Assembly (NCBI GenBank): GCA_943331855.1 | Contig: CALQNE010000243.1 | Coordinates: 1-5,365, forward strand | Direction: 5' to 3' | Source: Bordetella parapertussis | GTDB lineage: Bacteria; Pseudomonadota; Gammaproteobacteria; Burkholderiales; Burkholderiaceae_B | DNA: 5,365 nucleotides | Shown: positions 1 through 5,365 of the stretch, piece by piece | How positions within the stretch are numbered: the stretch's first letter is position 1 | Layout of the letters: each line of letters starts with the position of its first letter | The notes under the pieces: model-generated | Seen by the model: only the letters and a program-made list of their open reading frames with translations | Databases searched by the model: none | Told to the model about the DNA's origin: nothing | Program-made: the position numbers and the translations under genes

Positions 1-1386
1 GCAGAAAGTGCTGAGCTTGCGGTGCGTTTGACACTCTTTGATGATGAAGTTGAAAGTCTAGAATTATTCGATCCTTTGACGGGCAAGGTGCGGCAAAAAG
101 TACCGCGCTTTACCGTCTACCCCGGTTCTCACTATGTCACCCCTCGCGATACGGTCTTACGAGCAATCGAAACCATTAAGCAAGAGCTGCGCGAACGCGT
201 TAAACAATTTGTAGACTCGGGTCATCTGGTCGAAGCGCAACGCATCGAACAGCGCACACGATTCGATCTTGAGATGCTGGCTGAACTTGGCTTTTGTAAA
301 GGAATCGAAAATTATTCGCGTCATTTGTCAGGTGCTGCACCCGGCGATCCGCCGCCGACGATGATTGATTACCTGCCGCGTGATGCGCTCATGTTCATTG
401 ATGAAAGTCATGTCACGATCGGGCAGCTAGGTGGTATGTATCGCGGTGATCGTGCGCGCAAAGAAACCCTCGTGAATTATGGTTTTCGTTTACCCTCGGC
501 GATGGATAACCGTCCGCTCAAGTTAGAAGAATTTGAAGCACGCATGCGCCAATGTGTCTTTGTCTCGGCAACGCCAGGCAATTACGAGCAGACGCATTCT
601 GATCATGTGGTTGAGCAGGTCGTGCGTCCAACCGGTCTGGTTGACCCGATCGTCGAAGTGCGACCGGCACGCACACAAGTCGACGATCTATTGGGCGAGA
701 TTAAATTGCGCACGGCAGTACAAGAGCGCGTTCTCGTGACGACGCTTACCAAGCGTATGGCTGAAGATCTGACTGATTACTTAACCGAACACGGACAGCG
801 AGTCCGGTATTTGCACTCGGATATTGATACCGTCGAACGCGTTGAAATTATTCGTGACTTGCGTCTGGGTACGTTTGATGTGTTGGTCGGAATTAATCTA
901 TTGCGCGAAGGTTTAGATATCCCAGAGGTGTCGCTGGTCGCGATTTTGGATGCTGACAAAGAGGGGTTTTTACGCTCTGATCGTAGTTTGATTCAGACTA
1001 TTGGACGTGCGGCTCGAAATTTGAATGGACGGGCGATTTTGTACGCGGATCGAATCACTGACTCGATGAAACGCGCGATGGGTGAAACCGAGCGACGCCG
1101 CACGAAGCAAGTGGCCTTTAATCTTGAGCACGGGATTGAGGCTCGAAGCGTGCGCAAGGCCGTACGCGAGTTAATCGATGGCATTGTGGCGCCGGCCTTC
1201 AGAGACCAGCCAGAGGATTTATCTTCTTATGCACTGTTGACCGATGAAAAAGCGTTGGCAAAAGAGTTCAAACGCCTTGAAAAACTGATGCTTGATCACG
1301 CTCGCAATCTCGAGTTTGAGCAGGCAGCGGCGGCGCGTGACGCCTTAAAGGTGCTGAAAGAGCGCGTGCTACTTTCTGGTGCGTAA
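1..1386 (+). CDS. uvrB: UvrABC system protein B (excinuclease subunit), 5'-truncated by window
   Basis: UvrB is the damage-verifying, helicase-like subunit of nucleotide excision repair. It is loaded onto DNA by UvrA and then recruits UvrC for incision. The reading frame is open from base 1, so the GTG at 22 is an internal Val codon and not a start. About 461 codons are present against about 673 in E. coli, so roughly 210 N-terminal residues, including Walker A and the damage-probing beta-hairpin, lie upstream. Visible in order: DESHVT (helicase motif II, bases 400-417) followed by [19 protein letters not shown] (565-579, motif III); LVTTLTKRM (733-759, motif IV); [10 protein letters not shown] (889-918, motif V); QTIGRAARN (994-1020, motif VI); and a C-terminal UVR domain, [13 protein letters not shown], at about 1258-1365, which in the family contacts UvrC. 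No frameshift is seen and the C-terminus looks complete. No convincing intrinsic terminator follows. Confidence 0.97.
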   Translation, partial: AESAELAVRLTLFDDEVESLELFDPLTGKVRQKVPRFTVYPGSHYVTPRDTVLRAIETIKQELRERVKQFVDSGHLVEAQRIEQRTRFDLEMLAELGFCKGIENYSRHLSGAAPGDPPPTMIDYLPRDALMFIDESHVTIGQLGGMYRGDRARKETLVNYGFRLPSAMDNRPLKLEEFEARMRQCVFVSATPGNYEQTHSDHVVEQVVRPTGLVDPIVEVRPARTQVDDLLGEIKLRTAVQERVLVTTLTKRMAEDLTDYLTEHGQRVRYLHSDIDTVERVEIIRDLRLGTFDVLVGINLLREGLDIPEVSLVAILDADKEGFLRSDRSLIQTIGRAARNLNGRAILYADRITDSMKRAMGETERRRTKQVAFNLEHGIEARSVRKAVRELIDGIVAPAFRDQPEDLSSYALLTDEKALAKEFKRLEKLMLDHARNLEFEQAAAARDALKVLKERVLLSGA

Positions 1387-1436
1387 ATACCCTTGGTAGG
1401 CCTAGTGTCGGTGCATCGATCGGGCGCCAACATCGG

Positions 1437-1600
1437 AACTTTTTATAGAATATTTCGACTAAATCCTTGTATTTTCACTATGTGGATACCGAACTAGATG
1501 AAGATATTTCTGTAAAGTATTGAAATATATAAATAAAATGTAAAAAATTAGGATGTATTTTTTTCGGGTCACTTTATAAAAAATATCTAGACATCTTAGG
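1437..1600. other. AT-rich non-coding spacer between uvrB and the phosphatase gene
   Basis: The 237 bases between uvrB and the phosphatase gene contain no credible gene. By hand count GC is about 30% at 1441-1500, 15% at 1501-1560 and 37% at 1561-1620, far below the flanking genes. The stretch is rich in A- and T-runs and in TATAAA-like hexamers at 1528-1533 and 1575-1580. Such DNA often carries promoters, UP-like elements or sites for nucleoid proteins. Which of these applies cannot be decided from sequence alone. Confidence 0.6.
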
Positions 1601-1616
1601 GGTTTTCCCGCACAAT
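1588..1616 (+). promoter_or_regulatory. Candidate sigma-70 promoter of the phosphatase gene
   Basis: A TAGACA hexamer at 1588-1593 (5 of 6 to TTGACA) is followed by a 17-base spacer and CACAAT at 1611-1616 (4 of 6 to TATAAT). The start codon begins only 8 bases beyond the -10 hexamer, so transcription from here would start at or next to the ATG and give a leaderless or nearly leaderless mRNA. A second weak possibility is TTGAAA at 1520-1525 with AAAAAT at 1543-1548, also 17 bases apart, which would give a leader of about 70 bases. The surrounding AT-richness makes chance matches likely. Confidence 0.4.
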
Positions 1617-1623
1617 ATGCACC

Positions 1624-2115
1624 ATGATGACAAAAGTTCTTTTCGTATGCACGGGTAACATTTGCCGCTCACCTAGTGCTGAAGGCGTTTTTCGCCATTT
1701 GATCAAAGAAGCTGGCCTCGCAGAGGTCGTCGGAATTGATTCTGCCGGCACCCATAACTTTCACCTCGGTGAAGGCGCTGATGCTCGCGCACTCGCAGCT
1801 GCCCGTAAACGTGGCTACGAAATTACTGAGCATGTAGCCCGCCAGGTGACGCCTGAAGACTTTCGCGAGTATGACCTGATTCTCGCGATGGATTGGGAAA
1901 ACCTCTCTGCCTTGCAGCAACAGTGTCCCAAACTGCATCAGCATAAACTCATGCTCTTGATGCGTTTTGCGAACGAATTTGAAGAAGCGACCGTACCAGA
2001 TCCATATTACGGTGGCCCGGAAGGCTTCGGTAAGGTGCTTGATTATCTTGAAGATTCTTGTCAAGGTGTGCTTGAACTTGTACGCAAGCGCGCAACCCAA
2101 TACCAAGCTGCTTAA
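1624..2115 (+). CDS. Low-molecular-weight protein tyrosine phosphatase
   Basis: This is a cytoplasmic phosphatase of the low-molecular-weight family, which hydrolyses phosphotyrosine through a cysteinyl-phosphate intermediate. The P-loop CTGNICRS gives nucleophile Cys9 and Arg15 (C-X5-R). The usual general acid is Asp126 in VPDPYYGG, and the family signature MDWEN is at residues 89-93. At 163 residues it has the full family length. The gene opens with two consecutive ATG codons (1624 and 1627), and either could be used. No Shine-Dalgarno sequence sits at normal distance; the nearest purine run (AGGGG, 1598-1602) is more than 20 bases away, which fits the candidate leaderless promoter. In vivo substrate is unknown. 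No tyrosine kinase or exopolysaccharide gene is adjacent, so a role opposite a Wzc-type kinase cannot be argued from this window. A strong terminator separates it from iscR. Confidence 0.95.
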   Translation: MMTKVLFVCTGNICRSPSAEGVFRHLIKEAGLAEVVGIDSAGTHNFHLGEGADARALAAARKRGYEITEHVARQVTPEDFREYDLILAMDWENLSALQQQCPKLHQHKLMLLMRFANEFEEATVPDPYYGGPEGFGKVLDYLEDSCQGVLELVRKRATQYQAA

Positions 2116-2142
2116 CGCTGCCGGCTGTTTGAGTCACTTTGT

Positions 2143-2173
2143 AAAAAACCGTGCTGGGCGCGGTTTTTTTTTT
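2143..2173 (+). terminator. Intrinsic terminator after the phosphatase gene
   Basis: The arm CCGTGC (2149-2154) pairs with GCGCGG (2158-2163) around a TGG loop, with one T-G wobble. The stem is extended by six A-T pairs (A run 2143-2148 with the first six T residues), and a run of ten T residues spans 2164-2173. It begins 28 bases after the phosphatase stop codon. The A run on the left arm means it could also work, less strongly, on the opposite strand. It insulates the isc operon from upstream transcription. Confidence 0.93.
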
Positions 2174-2210
2174 GATAGTTTGTGCTGACAACCGTAGGGT
2201 CTTTAGGGCT

Positions 2211-2235
2211 ATACCCTAGCAAATTACTCGGGCAT
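2211..2235 (+). promoter_or_regulatory. IscR type 1 operator, upstream site
   Basis: This 25-bp imperfect palindrome has left half ATACCCTAGC and right half TACTCGGGCAT around an AT-rich centre. Compared with the E. coli type 1 IscR consensus as I recall it (left ATASYYGACT, centre RWWW, right YAGTCRRSTAT), about 20 of 25 positions agree. Type 1 sites are bound by the [2Fe-2S] form of IscR. The site covers the region where the -35 of the iscR promoter should lie, so binding would block RNA polymerase. This supports feedback repression of the operon by its first gene product. Confidence 0.8.
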
Positions 2236-2245
2236 TGTGTATACT
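2217..2245 (+). promoter_or_regulatory. iscR (isc operon) promoter
   Basis: TATACT at 2240-2245 is a 5-of-6 match to the sigma-70 -10 element. At 17-base spacing the -35 position (2217-2222, TAGCAA) matches only 3 of 6, so the -35 is poor. Transcription would start near 2252, leaving a leader of about 55 bases before the iscR ATG. The upstream operator covers the -35 position and the downstream operator overlaps the -10 and the start site. This arrangement is typical of a repressed promoter. The exact start site is inferred. Confidence 0.7.
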
Positions 2246-2265
2246 TGAGTTGTTTAGTCGGGTAA
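2241..2265 (+). promoter_or_regulatory. IscR type 1 operator, downstream site
   Basis: This is a second 25-bp site with left half ATACTTGAGT and right half TAGTCGGGTAA. About 21 of 25 positions agree with the type 1 consensus, a slightly better match than the upstream site, with an intact right-hand YAGTCRRSTA block. It starts exactly 30 bp after the upstream site begins, leaving a 5-bp gap, so the two sites lie on nearly the same helical face. It overlaps the -10 element and the predicted transcription start. Confidence 0.82.
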
Positions 2266-2288
2266 GCGATTGCAGCGTGTAATCGCTT
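2264..2288 (+). promoter_or_regulatory. Hairpin in the iscR mRNA leader
   Basis: AAGCGATT (2264-2271) and AATCGCTT (2281-2288) are perfect 8-bp inverted repeats around a 9-base loop. They lie after the predicted transcription start and end 6 bases before the AAGGA ribosome binding site of iscR (2295-2299). No U-tract follows, so it is not a terminator. It could affect translation initiation or mRNA stability, or be a DNA-level binding site. The structure is visible, but the function is inference. Confidence 0.5.
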
Positions 2289-2306
2289 TGTTAAAAGGAT
2301 TCTGTC

Positions 2307-2828
2307 ATGCGACTCACCACCAAAGGGCGTTTTGCTGTTACGGCCATGATTGATCTAGCTCTGCGTCAGCAAAGCGGGCCTGTTACCTTATCGGCGATCA
2401 GTCAGCGGCAAAATATATCTCTCTCTTATCTTGAGCAGCTCTTTGGCAAACTTCGTCGCCATGAGCTGGTTGAAAGCGTTCGGGGTCCAGGTGGTGGTTA
2501 TACCTTGGCACGATTGGCGCGTACCATTACGGTGGCTGACATCATTTTTGCGGTCGATGAGCCTATCGATGCGACGAGCTGTGGTGGCAAAACAGACTGT
2601 ACGACCGGCACGGATGGTAAGCCTGGCATCTGTATGACACACGAGCTGTGGTCAACACTTAACCGTAAAATGGTTGATTTCTTAGACTCAGTTGCTTTGC
2701 AAGATTTGGTTGATCAGCAGCGTCTGCGTCAAATTCAAGAAGCCAGTCAAGCCAACGGCACGGGTGTCCGTGTCAATATGGTCAATACACCGACAACCGC
2801 TAAACAGTCAGCTGTTGTAAACGCCTAG
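2307..2828 (+). CDS. iscR: Fe-S cluster-responsive transcriptional regulator IscR (Rrf2 family)
   Basis: IscR is a cytoplasmic winged-helix regulator that senses Fe-S supply. Its cluster-loaded form represses isc transcription at type 1 sites such as the two just upstream. The N-terminus MRLTTKGRFAVTAM and the recognition segment ISLSYLEQLF are characteristic. Ser40, Glu43 and Gln44, used for DNA recognition in E. coli IscR, are retained, as is the wing GPGGGY. Cluster ligands appear as Cys92, Cys98, Cys109 and His112 (CMTH). The Cys98-Cys109 interval has 10 intervening residues against 5 in E. coli, so the loop is lengthened. Total length is 173 residues against about 162, and the tail after about residue 145 is not recognisable. 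The ATG is supported by AAGGA 7 bases upstream. The stop codon TAG is part of the iscS ribosome binding site. Confidence 0.96.
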   Translation: MRLTTKGRFAVTAMIDLALRQQSGPVTLSAISQRQNISLSYLEQLFGKLRRHELVESVRGPGGGYTLARLARTITVADIIFAVDEPIDATSCGGKTDCTTGTDGKPGICMTHELWSTLNRKMVDFLDSVALQDLVDQQRLRQIQEASQANGTGVRVNMVNTPTTAKQSAVVNA

Positions 2829-2831
2829 GAG
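2826..2831 (+). promoter_or_regulatory. iscS ribosome binding site overlapping the iscR stop codon
   Basis: TAGGAG at 2826-2831 contains both the iscR stop (TAG) and the iscS Shine-Dalgarno core (GGAG), with 6 bases to the iscS ATG. A ribosome finishing iscR covers this site, which suggests translational coupling between regulator and desulfurase. Confidence 0.75.
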
Positions 2832-2837
2832 CTCTCA

Positions 2838-4049
2838 ATGTCCTCATTACCGATTTATCTTGATTACTCTGCAACGACACCGGTCGACCCTAAAGTCGTC
2901 GACAAAATGATTCCATGGCTCTACGAACATGCTGGCAATCCAGCTTCGCGTAGTCACGCTTATGGATGGGAAGCCGAAGAAGCGGTCGAGCGCGCGCGTG
3001 GCCAGGTTGCTTCGCTGGTCAATGCTGATCCACGTGAAATTATCTGGACCTCTGGCGCCACTGAATCTAATAACTTGGCGATCAAAGGTGCTGCCGGTTT
3101 TTACGCTGAGCGTGGCAAACATATCATCACGGTCAAAACCGAACACAAAGCCGTGTTAGATCCCTGTCGTGAACTCGAGCGCCAGGGCTTTGAAGTGACC
3201 TATCTTGATGTGCAAGAAGACGGTCTGATTAACCTTGATGCTTTTAAAGCAGCAATCCGTCCAGATACAGTTCTAGTATCTGTGATGTTCGTCAATAACG
3301 AAATTGGCGTGATTCAACCGATTGCAACCTTAGGTGAAATCTGCCGCGAAAAGAATATTATTTTTCACGTCGATGCCGCGCAAGCAACAGGTAAGGTCAA
3401 TATCGATCTGCAAACGCTCAAAGTTGATTTGATGTCATTTTGTGCCCACAAAACGTATGGGCCTAAAGGTATCGGTGCGCTCTATGTGCGCCGTAAGCCA
3501 CGCATCCGGATCGAAGCGCAAATGCACGGCGGTGGACACGAGCGTGGTTTTCGTTCGGGCACACTTGCTACCCATCAAATCGTTGGCATGGGCGAAGCGT
3601 TTGCCTTGGCACAAGCTGAAATGGGTACTGAAAACGAACGCATTCGCATGTTGCGCGACCGCCTCTGGGCTGGCTTGTCGCAAATCGAAGAGGTTTACCT
3701 AAACGGCGACATCGAACAACGTGTGCCACACAACCTGAACGTGAGTTTTAATTACGTTGAGGGCGAGTCGCTGATTATGGCGATTAAAGAATTGGCTGTT
3801 TCAAGCGGTTCTGCCTGCACGTCGGCCAGCCTTGAACCCTCGTACGTGTTGCGTGCCTTGGGCCGTAACGACGAACTCGCGCACAGTTCAATCCGCTTTA
3901 CCATCGGTCGCTTCACCACTGAAAAAGAAATTGATTTCGCGGTTGAACTGCTCAAAACACGCGTGGGCAAACTGCGCGATATGTCACCACTTTGGGAAAT
4001 GGCCAAAGATGGTATTGATATGAATTCGGTTCAGTGGGCCGCCCACTAA
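2838..4049 (+). CDS. iscS: Cysteine desulfurase IscS
   Basis: IscS is a PLP-dependent class V aminotransferase-fold enzyme. It converts L-cysteine to L-alanine and passes the sulfur, as a Cys persulfide, to IscU and other acceptors such as tRNA thiolation proteins. At 403 residues it is close to E. coli IscS (404) and colinear with it. The PLP lysine is Lys205 in AHKTYGPKG, and the persulfide-forming cysteine is Cys327 in [42 protein letters not shown] and the C-terminal SPLWEM follow the E. coli sequence. One oddity is that the residue three before the lysine is Cys202, where E. coli has Ser203, a PLP-phosphate contact. The start ATG has GGAG 6 bases away and directly precedes the conserved [12 protein letters not shown]. 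It is followed 22 bases later by iscU. Confidence 0.98.
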   Translation: MSSLPIYLDYSATTPVDPKVVDKMIPWLYEHAGNPASRSHAYGWEAEEAVERARGQVASLVNADPREIIWTSGATESNNLAIKGAAGFYAERGKHIITVKTEHKAVLDPCRELERQGFEVTYLDVQEDGLINLDAFKAAIRPDTVLVSVMFVNNEIGVIQPIATLGEICREKNIIFHVDAAQATGKVNIDLQTLKVDLMSFCAHKTYGPKGIGALYVRRKPRIRIEAQMHGGGHERGFRSGTLATHQIVGMGEAFALAQAEMGTENERIRMLRDRLWAGLSQIEEVYLNGDIEQRVPHNLNVSFNYVEGESLIMAIKELAVSSGSACTSASLEPSYVLRALGRNDELAHSSIRFTIGRFTTEKEIDFAVELLKTRVGKLRDMSPLWEMAKDGIDMNSVQWAAH

Positions 4050-4071
4050 ACGTATAAGTTGGAGAATACAA

Positions 4072-4455
4072 ATGGCATATAGCGACAAAGTACTTGATCA
4101 TTACGAAAACCCGCGTAACGTGGGCACGTTTGACAAAAGCGACGATCAGGTTGGCACCGGAATGGTTGGTGCACCTGCATGCGGCGACGTCATGAAACTG
4201 CAAATCCGTGTCAACGAAGCCGGGATCATCGAAGATGCTCGCTTTAAGACCTATGGCTGTGGTTCAGCGATTGCTTCAAGCTCGCTGGTAACCGAGTGGG
4301 TCAAAGGCAAAACGCTCGATCAAGCCCTTACAATACGTAATACGCAGATCGCAGAAGAGCTCGCATTGCCACCCGTCAAAATTCATTGTTCAATTTTGGC
4401 TGAAGATGCAATCAAGGCTGCGGTCAAAGATTACAAAGATAAACACCAAGGATAA
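4072..4455 (+). CDS. iscU: Fe-S cluster assembly scaffold IscU
   Basis: IscU is the scaffold on which [2Fe-2S] clusters are assembled from IscS-derived sulfur and iron before transfer to carriers or apoproteins. It has 127 residues, the family length, and is nearly identical in layout to E. coli IscU. All expected functional residues are present: Cys37 and Asp39 in APACGD, Cys63 in YGCGSAIASSS, and His105 and Cys106 in KIHCSILAEDA. The LPPVK motif at 99-103 is the recognised HscA-binding peptide, consistent with hscB and hscA downstream. GGAGA at 4061-4065 lies 6 bases before the ATG. The stop codon is 3 bases before iscA, and the last codons supply the iscA ribosome binding site (AAGGA, 4448-4452). 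Confidence 0.98.
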   Translation: MAYSDKVLDHYENPRNVGTFDKSDDQVGTGMVGAPACGDVMKLQIRVNEAGIIEDARFKTYGCGSAIASSSLVTEWVKGKTLDQALTIRNTQIAEELALPPVKIHCSILAEDAIKAAVKDYKDKHQG

Positions 4456-4458
4456 GCC

Positions 4459-4782
4459 ATGGCTGTCACACTGACTGTTCAGGCCGCCGACCACATCGGC
4501 AAGTATCTGCAAAAGCGCGGTGGTGGCATTGGCCTGCGTTTAGGCGTGCGCACAACGGGTTGCTCTGGCATGGCCTATAAGCTTGAGTATGTTGATGCGC
4601 CTGACTCTGAAGATCAAGTTTTTGAAAGCTTCGGCGTCAAGGTGTTTATTGATCCCAAAAGTTTGGTCTATCTTGAAGGGACCGAGCTTGATTACGCGCG
4701 CGAAGGCCTTAATGAAGGCTTCAAATTTCGTAATCCTAACGAGAAGGCGACCTGCGGCTGCGGTGAATCGTTCACGGTATAA
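4459..4782 (+). CDS. iscA: A-type Fe-S carrier / iron-binding protein IscA
   Basis: IscA is an A-type carrier that binds iron or an Fe-S cluster and helps deliver [4Fe-4S] clusters to apoproteins. It has 107 residues, the same as E. coli IscA. The three conserved cysteines are Cys35 in TTGCSGMAY and Cys99 and Cys101 in the C-terminal CGCGESF. The sequence GLRLGV ahead of the first Cys and the ending GESFTV match IscA rather than the longer ErpA or SufA. The ATG lies 3 bases after the iscU stop with AAGGA 6 bases upstream, so translation is probably coupled. The hscB frame opens 6 bases after its stop. Confidence 0.97.
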   Translation: MAVTLTVQAADHIGKYLQKRGGGIGLRLGVRTTGCSGMAYKLEYVDAPDSEDQVFESFGVKVFIDPKSLVYLEGTELDYAREGLNEGFKFRNPNEKATCGCGESFTV

Positions 4783-4788
4783 AAGCTT

Positions 4789-5301
4789 GTGAACGCTACG
4801 GATCACTTTGCGCTGTTTGATTTGCCGCGTACCTTCGCACTAGATGCCGCGCAACTTGAGGCGGCCTGGAAGCATGTCGCACAAGCCGTTCACCCCGATC
4901 GCTTTGCGACGCGCTCAGCACCCGAGCGCAGAGTTGCAATGCAATGGAGTGCACAAGCCAACGAAGCGTATCGAGTACTCAAACAACCCTTGCTGCGTGC
5001 GCGTTATTTGTGCGAGCTTGCCGGCGTTGATTTGCAAACCGAAACCAATACCGCGATGTCGCCCGAATTTTTGGTGCAACAAATGTCTTGGCACGAACAG
5101 CTTGATGACTGCCTTGATCAGCCTGATAATGTTGGTGCACGCGAGGCCTTAGCCCGCGAGATCGAGTTGGCCTTATCGCAATGCCAACAGGCGGTATCCA
5201 AGACGCTTGACGCTGAACAGTACACGCAAGCCGCTAGTCGTATCCGTGAGTGGATGTTTCTAGATAAATTAACCACTCAGCTCCAAACTACAGAAGTTTA
5301 A
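4789..5301 (+). CDS. hscB: Co-chaperone HscB (J-domain protein Hsc20)
   Basis: HscB is the specialised J-domain partner of HscA. It binds IscU and stimulates HscA ATPase so that the cluster can be released from the scaffold. It has 170 residues, the family length. The J-domain fills about residues 5-75 with the HPD tripeptide at 35-37 (AVHPDRFA). A helical C-terminal domain, which binds IscU in the family, ends in REWMFLDKL, matching the conserved RKLRFLDKL region of E. coli HscB. The start is a GTG: the iscA stop lies in the same frame 6 bases upstream, and the next in-frame ATG falls after the HPD motif. The AAAAG at 4781-4785 is only a weak ribosome binding site, so expression may depend on coupling to iscA. 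Confidence 0.94.
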   Translation: MNATDHFALFDLPRTFALDAAQLEAAWKHVAQAVHPDRFATRSAPERRVAMQWSAQANEAYRVLKQPLLRARYLCELAGVDLQTETNTAMSPEFLVQQMSWHEQLDDCLDQPDNVGAREALAREIELALSQCQQAVSKTLDAEQYTQAASRIREWMFLDKLTTQLQTTEV

Positions 5302-5310
5302 AACGTACCT

Positions 5311-5365
5311 ATGGCTTTATTGCAGATTTCTGAACCGGGCGAATCGCCGGCCCCGCATCAACGAC
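5311..5365 (+). CDS. hscA: Fe-S chaperone HscA (Hsp70 family), 3'-truncated by window
   Basis: Only the first 18 codons are present, but MALLQISEPGESPAPHQR matches the N-terminus of E. coli HscA almost residue for residue. HscA is the Hsp70-type ATPase that binds the LPPVK motif of IscU with HscB as co-chaperone. The ATG lies 9 bases after the hscB stop. No clear Shine-Dalgarno sequence is seen in the gap, so translational coupling with hscB is likely. The ATPase domain and the substrate-binding domain lie beyond the window. Confidence 0.93.
   Translation, partial: MALLQISEPGESPAPHQR

Noticed and set aside
22..24. GTG as the start of a 454-residue protein
   Set aside because: The frame is open through base 1 and the upstream codons AESAEL continue the known UvrB sequence, so this is an internal Val in a truncated gene.
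1405..1445. Possible intrinsic terminator after uvrB
   Set aside because: The best stem (GGTGC with GCGCC, one wobble) is only 5 bp and the T run starts about 11 bases after it, so it is not a convincing terminator.
1553..1579. Short open frame of 8 codons starting ATG at 1553
   Set aside because: It is too short, has no proper ribosome binding site and lies in low-complexity AT-rich DNA.
1669..2106. 145-residue minus-strand open frame
   Set aside because: It lies entirely antisense to the phosphatase gene, whose active-site motifs are intact, and it has no recognisable protein content.
2188..2212. Third IscR-like site upstream of the pair
   Set aside because: Only about 13 of 25 positions match and the spacing differs from the 30 bp between the other two, so it is near chance level.
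2204..2218. Inverted repeat TAGGG / CCCTA around CTATA
   Set aside because: The arms are only 5 bp and the right arm is already explained by the upstream IscR operator.
3435..4023. Several 60-90 residue frames on both strands within iscS
   Set aside because: They are shadow frames of a fully conserved gene and have no recognisable motifs.
1..5365. CRISPR array, tRNA, rRNA, insertion sequence or attachment site
   Set aside because: No regularly spaced repeats, RNA gene signatures, terminal inverted repeats or transposase sequence were seen in the window.

Overview
The window reads as ordinary chromosome of a gammaproteobacterium-like or, more probably, betaproteobacterial (Burkholderiales-type) bacterium. 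The proteins resemble E. coli Isc proteins closely, and the order uvrB - low-molecular-weight phosphatase - iscR - iscS - iscU - iscA - hscB - hscA is one I associate with Betaproteobacteria. This placement comes from remembered gene order and protein resemblance, not from a database search. Coding GC looks near 50%. All genes are on the + strand.

Layout. Bases 1-1386 hold the last two thirds of uvrB (nucleotide excision repair), cut at its 5' end by the window. Bases 1387-1623 are a non-coding, strongly AT-rich spacer with a candidate promoter for the next gene. Bases 1624-2115 encode a low-molecular-weight protein tyrosine phosphatase, closed by a strong intrinsic terminator at 2143-2173. 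Bases 2174-2306 form the control region of the isc operon: two tandem 25-bp sites matching the type 1 IscR operator, a TATACT -10 element between and overlapping them, and an 8-bp hairpin in the leader. From 2307 to the window end run iscR, iscS, iscU, iscA, hscB and the first 18 codons of hscA, with gaps of only 3-22 bases and no terminator between them.

How the genes work together. IscS takes sulfur from cysteine, IscU is the scaffold on which the Fe-S cluster is built, IscA is an A-type carrier, and HscB and HscA form the co-chaperone/chaperone pair that acts on IscU through its LPPVK motif. IscR, itself an Fe-S protein, most likely represses the whole operon when clusters are plentiful, through the two operators seen here. 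The phosphatase is separated from this operon by its own terminator, so it is a neighbour rather than a member.

I found no undescribed system. The points most worth a second look are regulatory or residue-level: the paired operators and hairpin ahead of iscR, a possible leaderless promoter for the phosphatase, a Cys in place of a PLP-phosphate-binding Ser in IscS, and a lengthened cluster-ligand loop in IscR.
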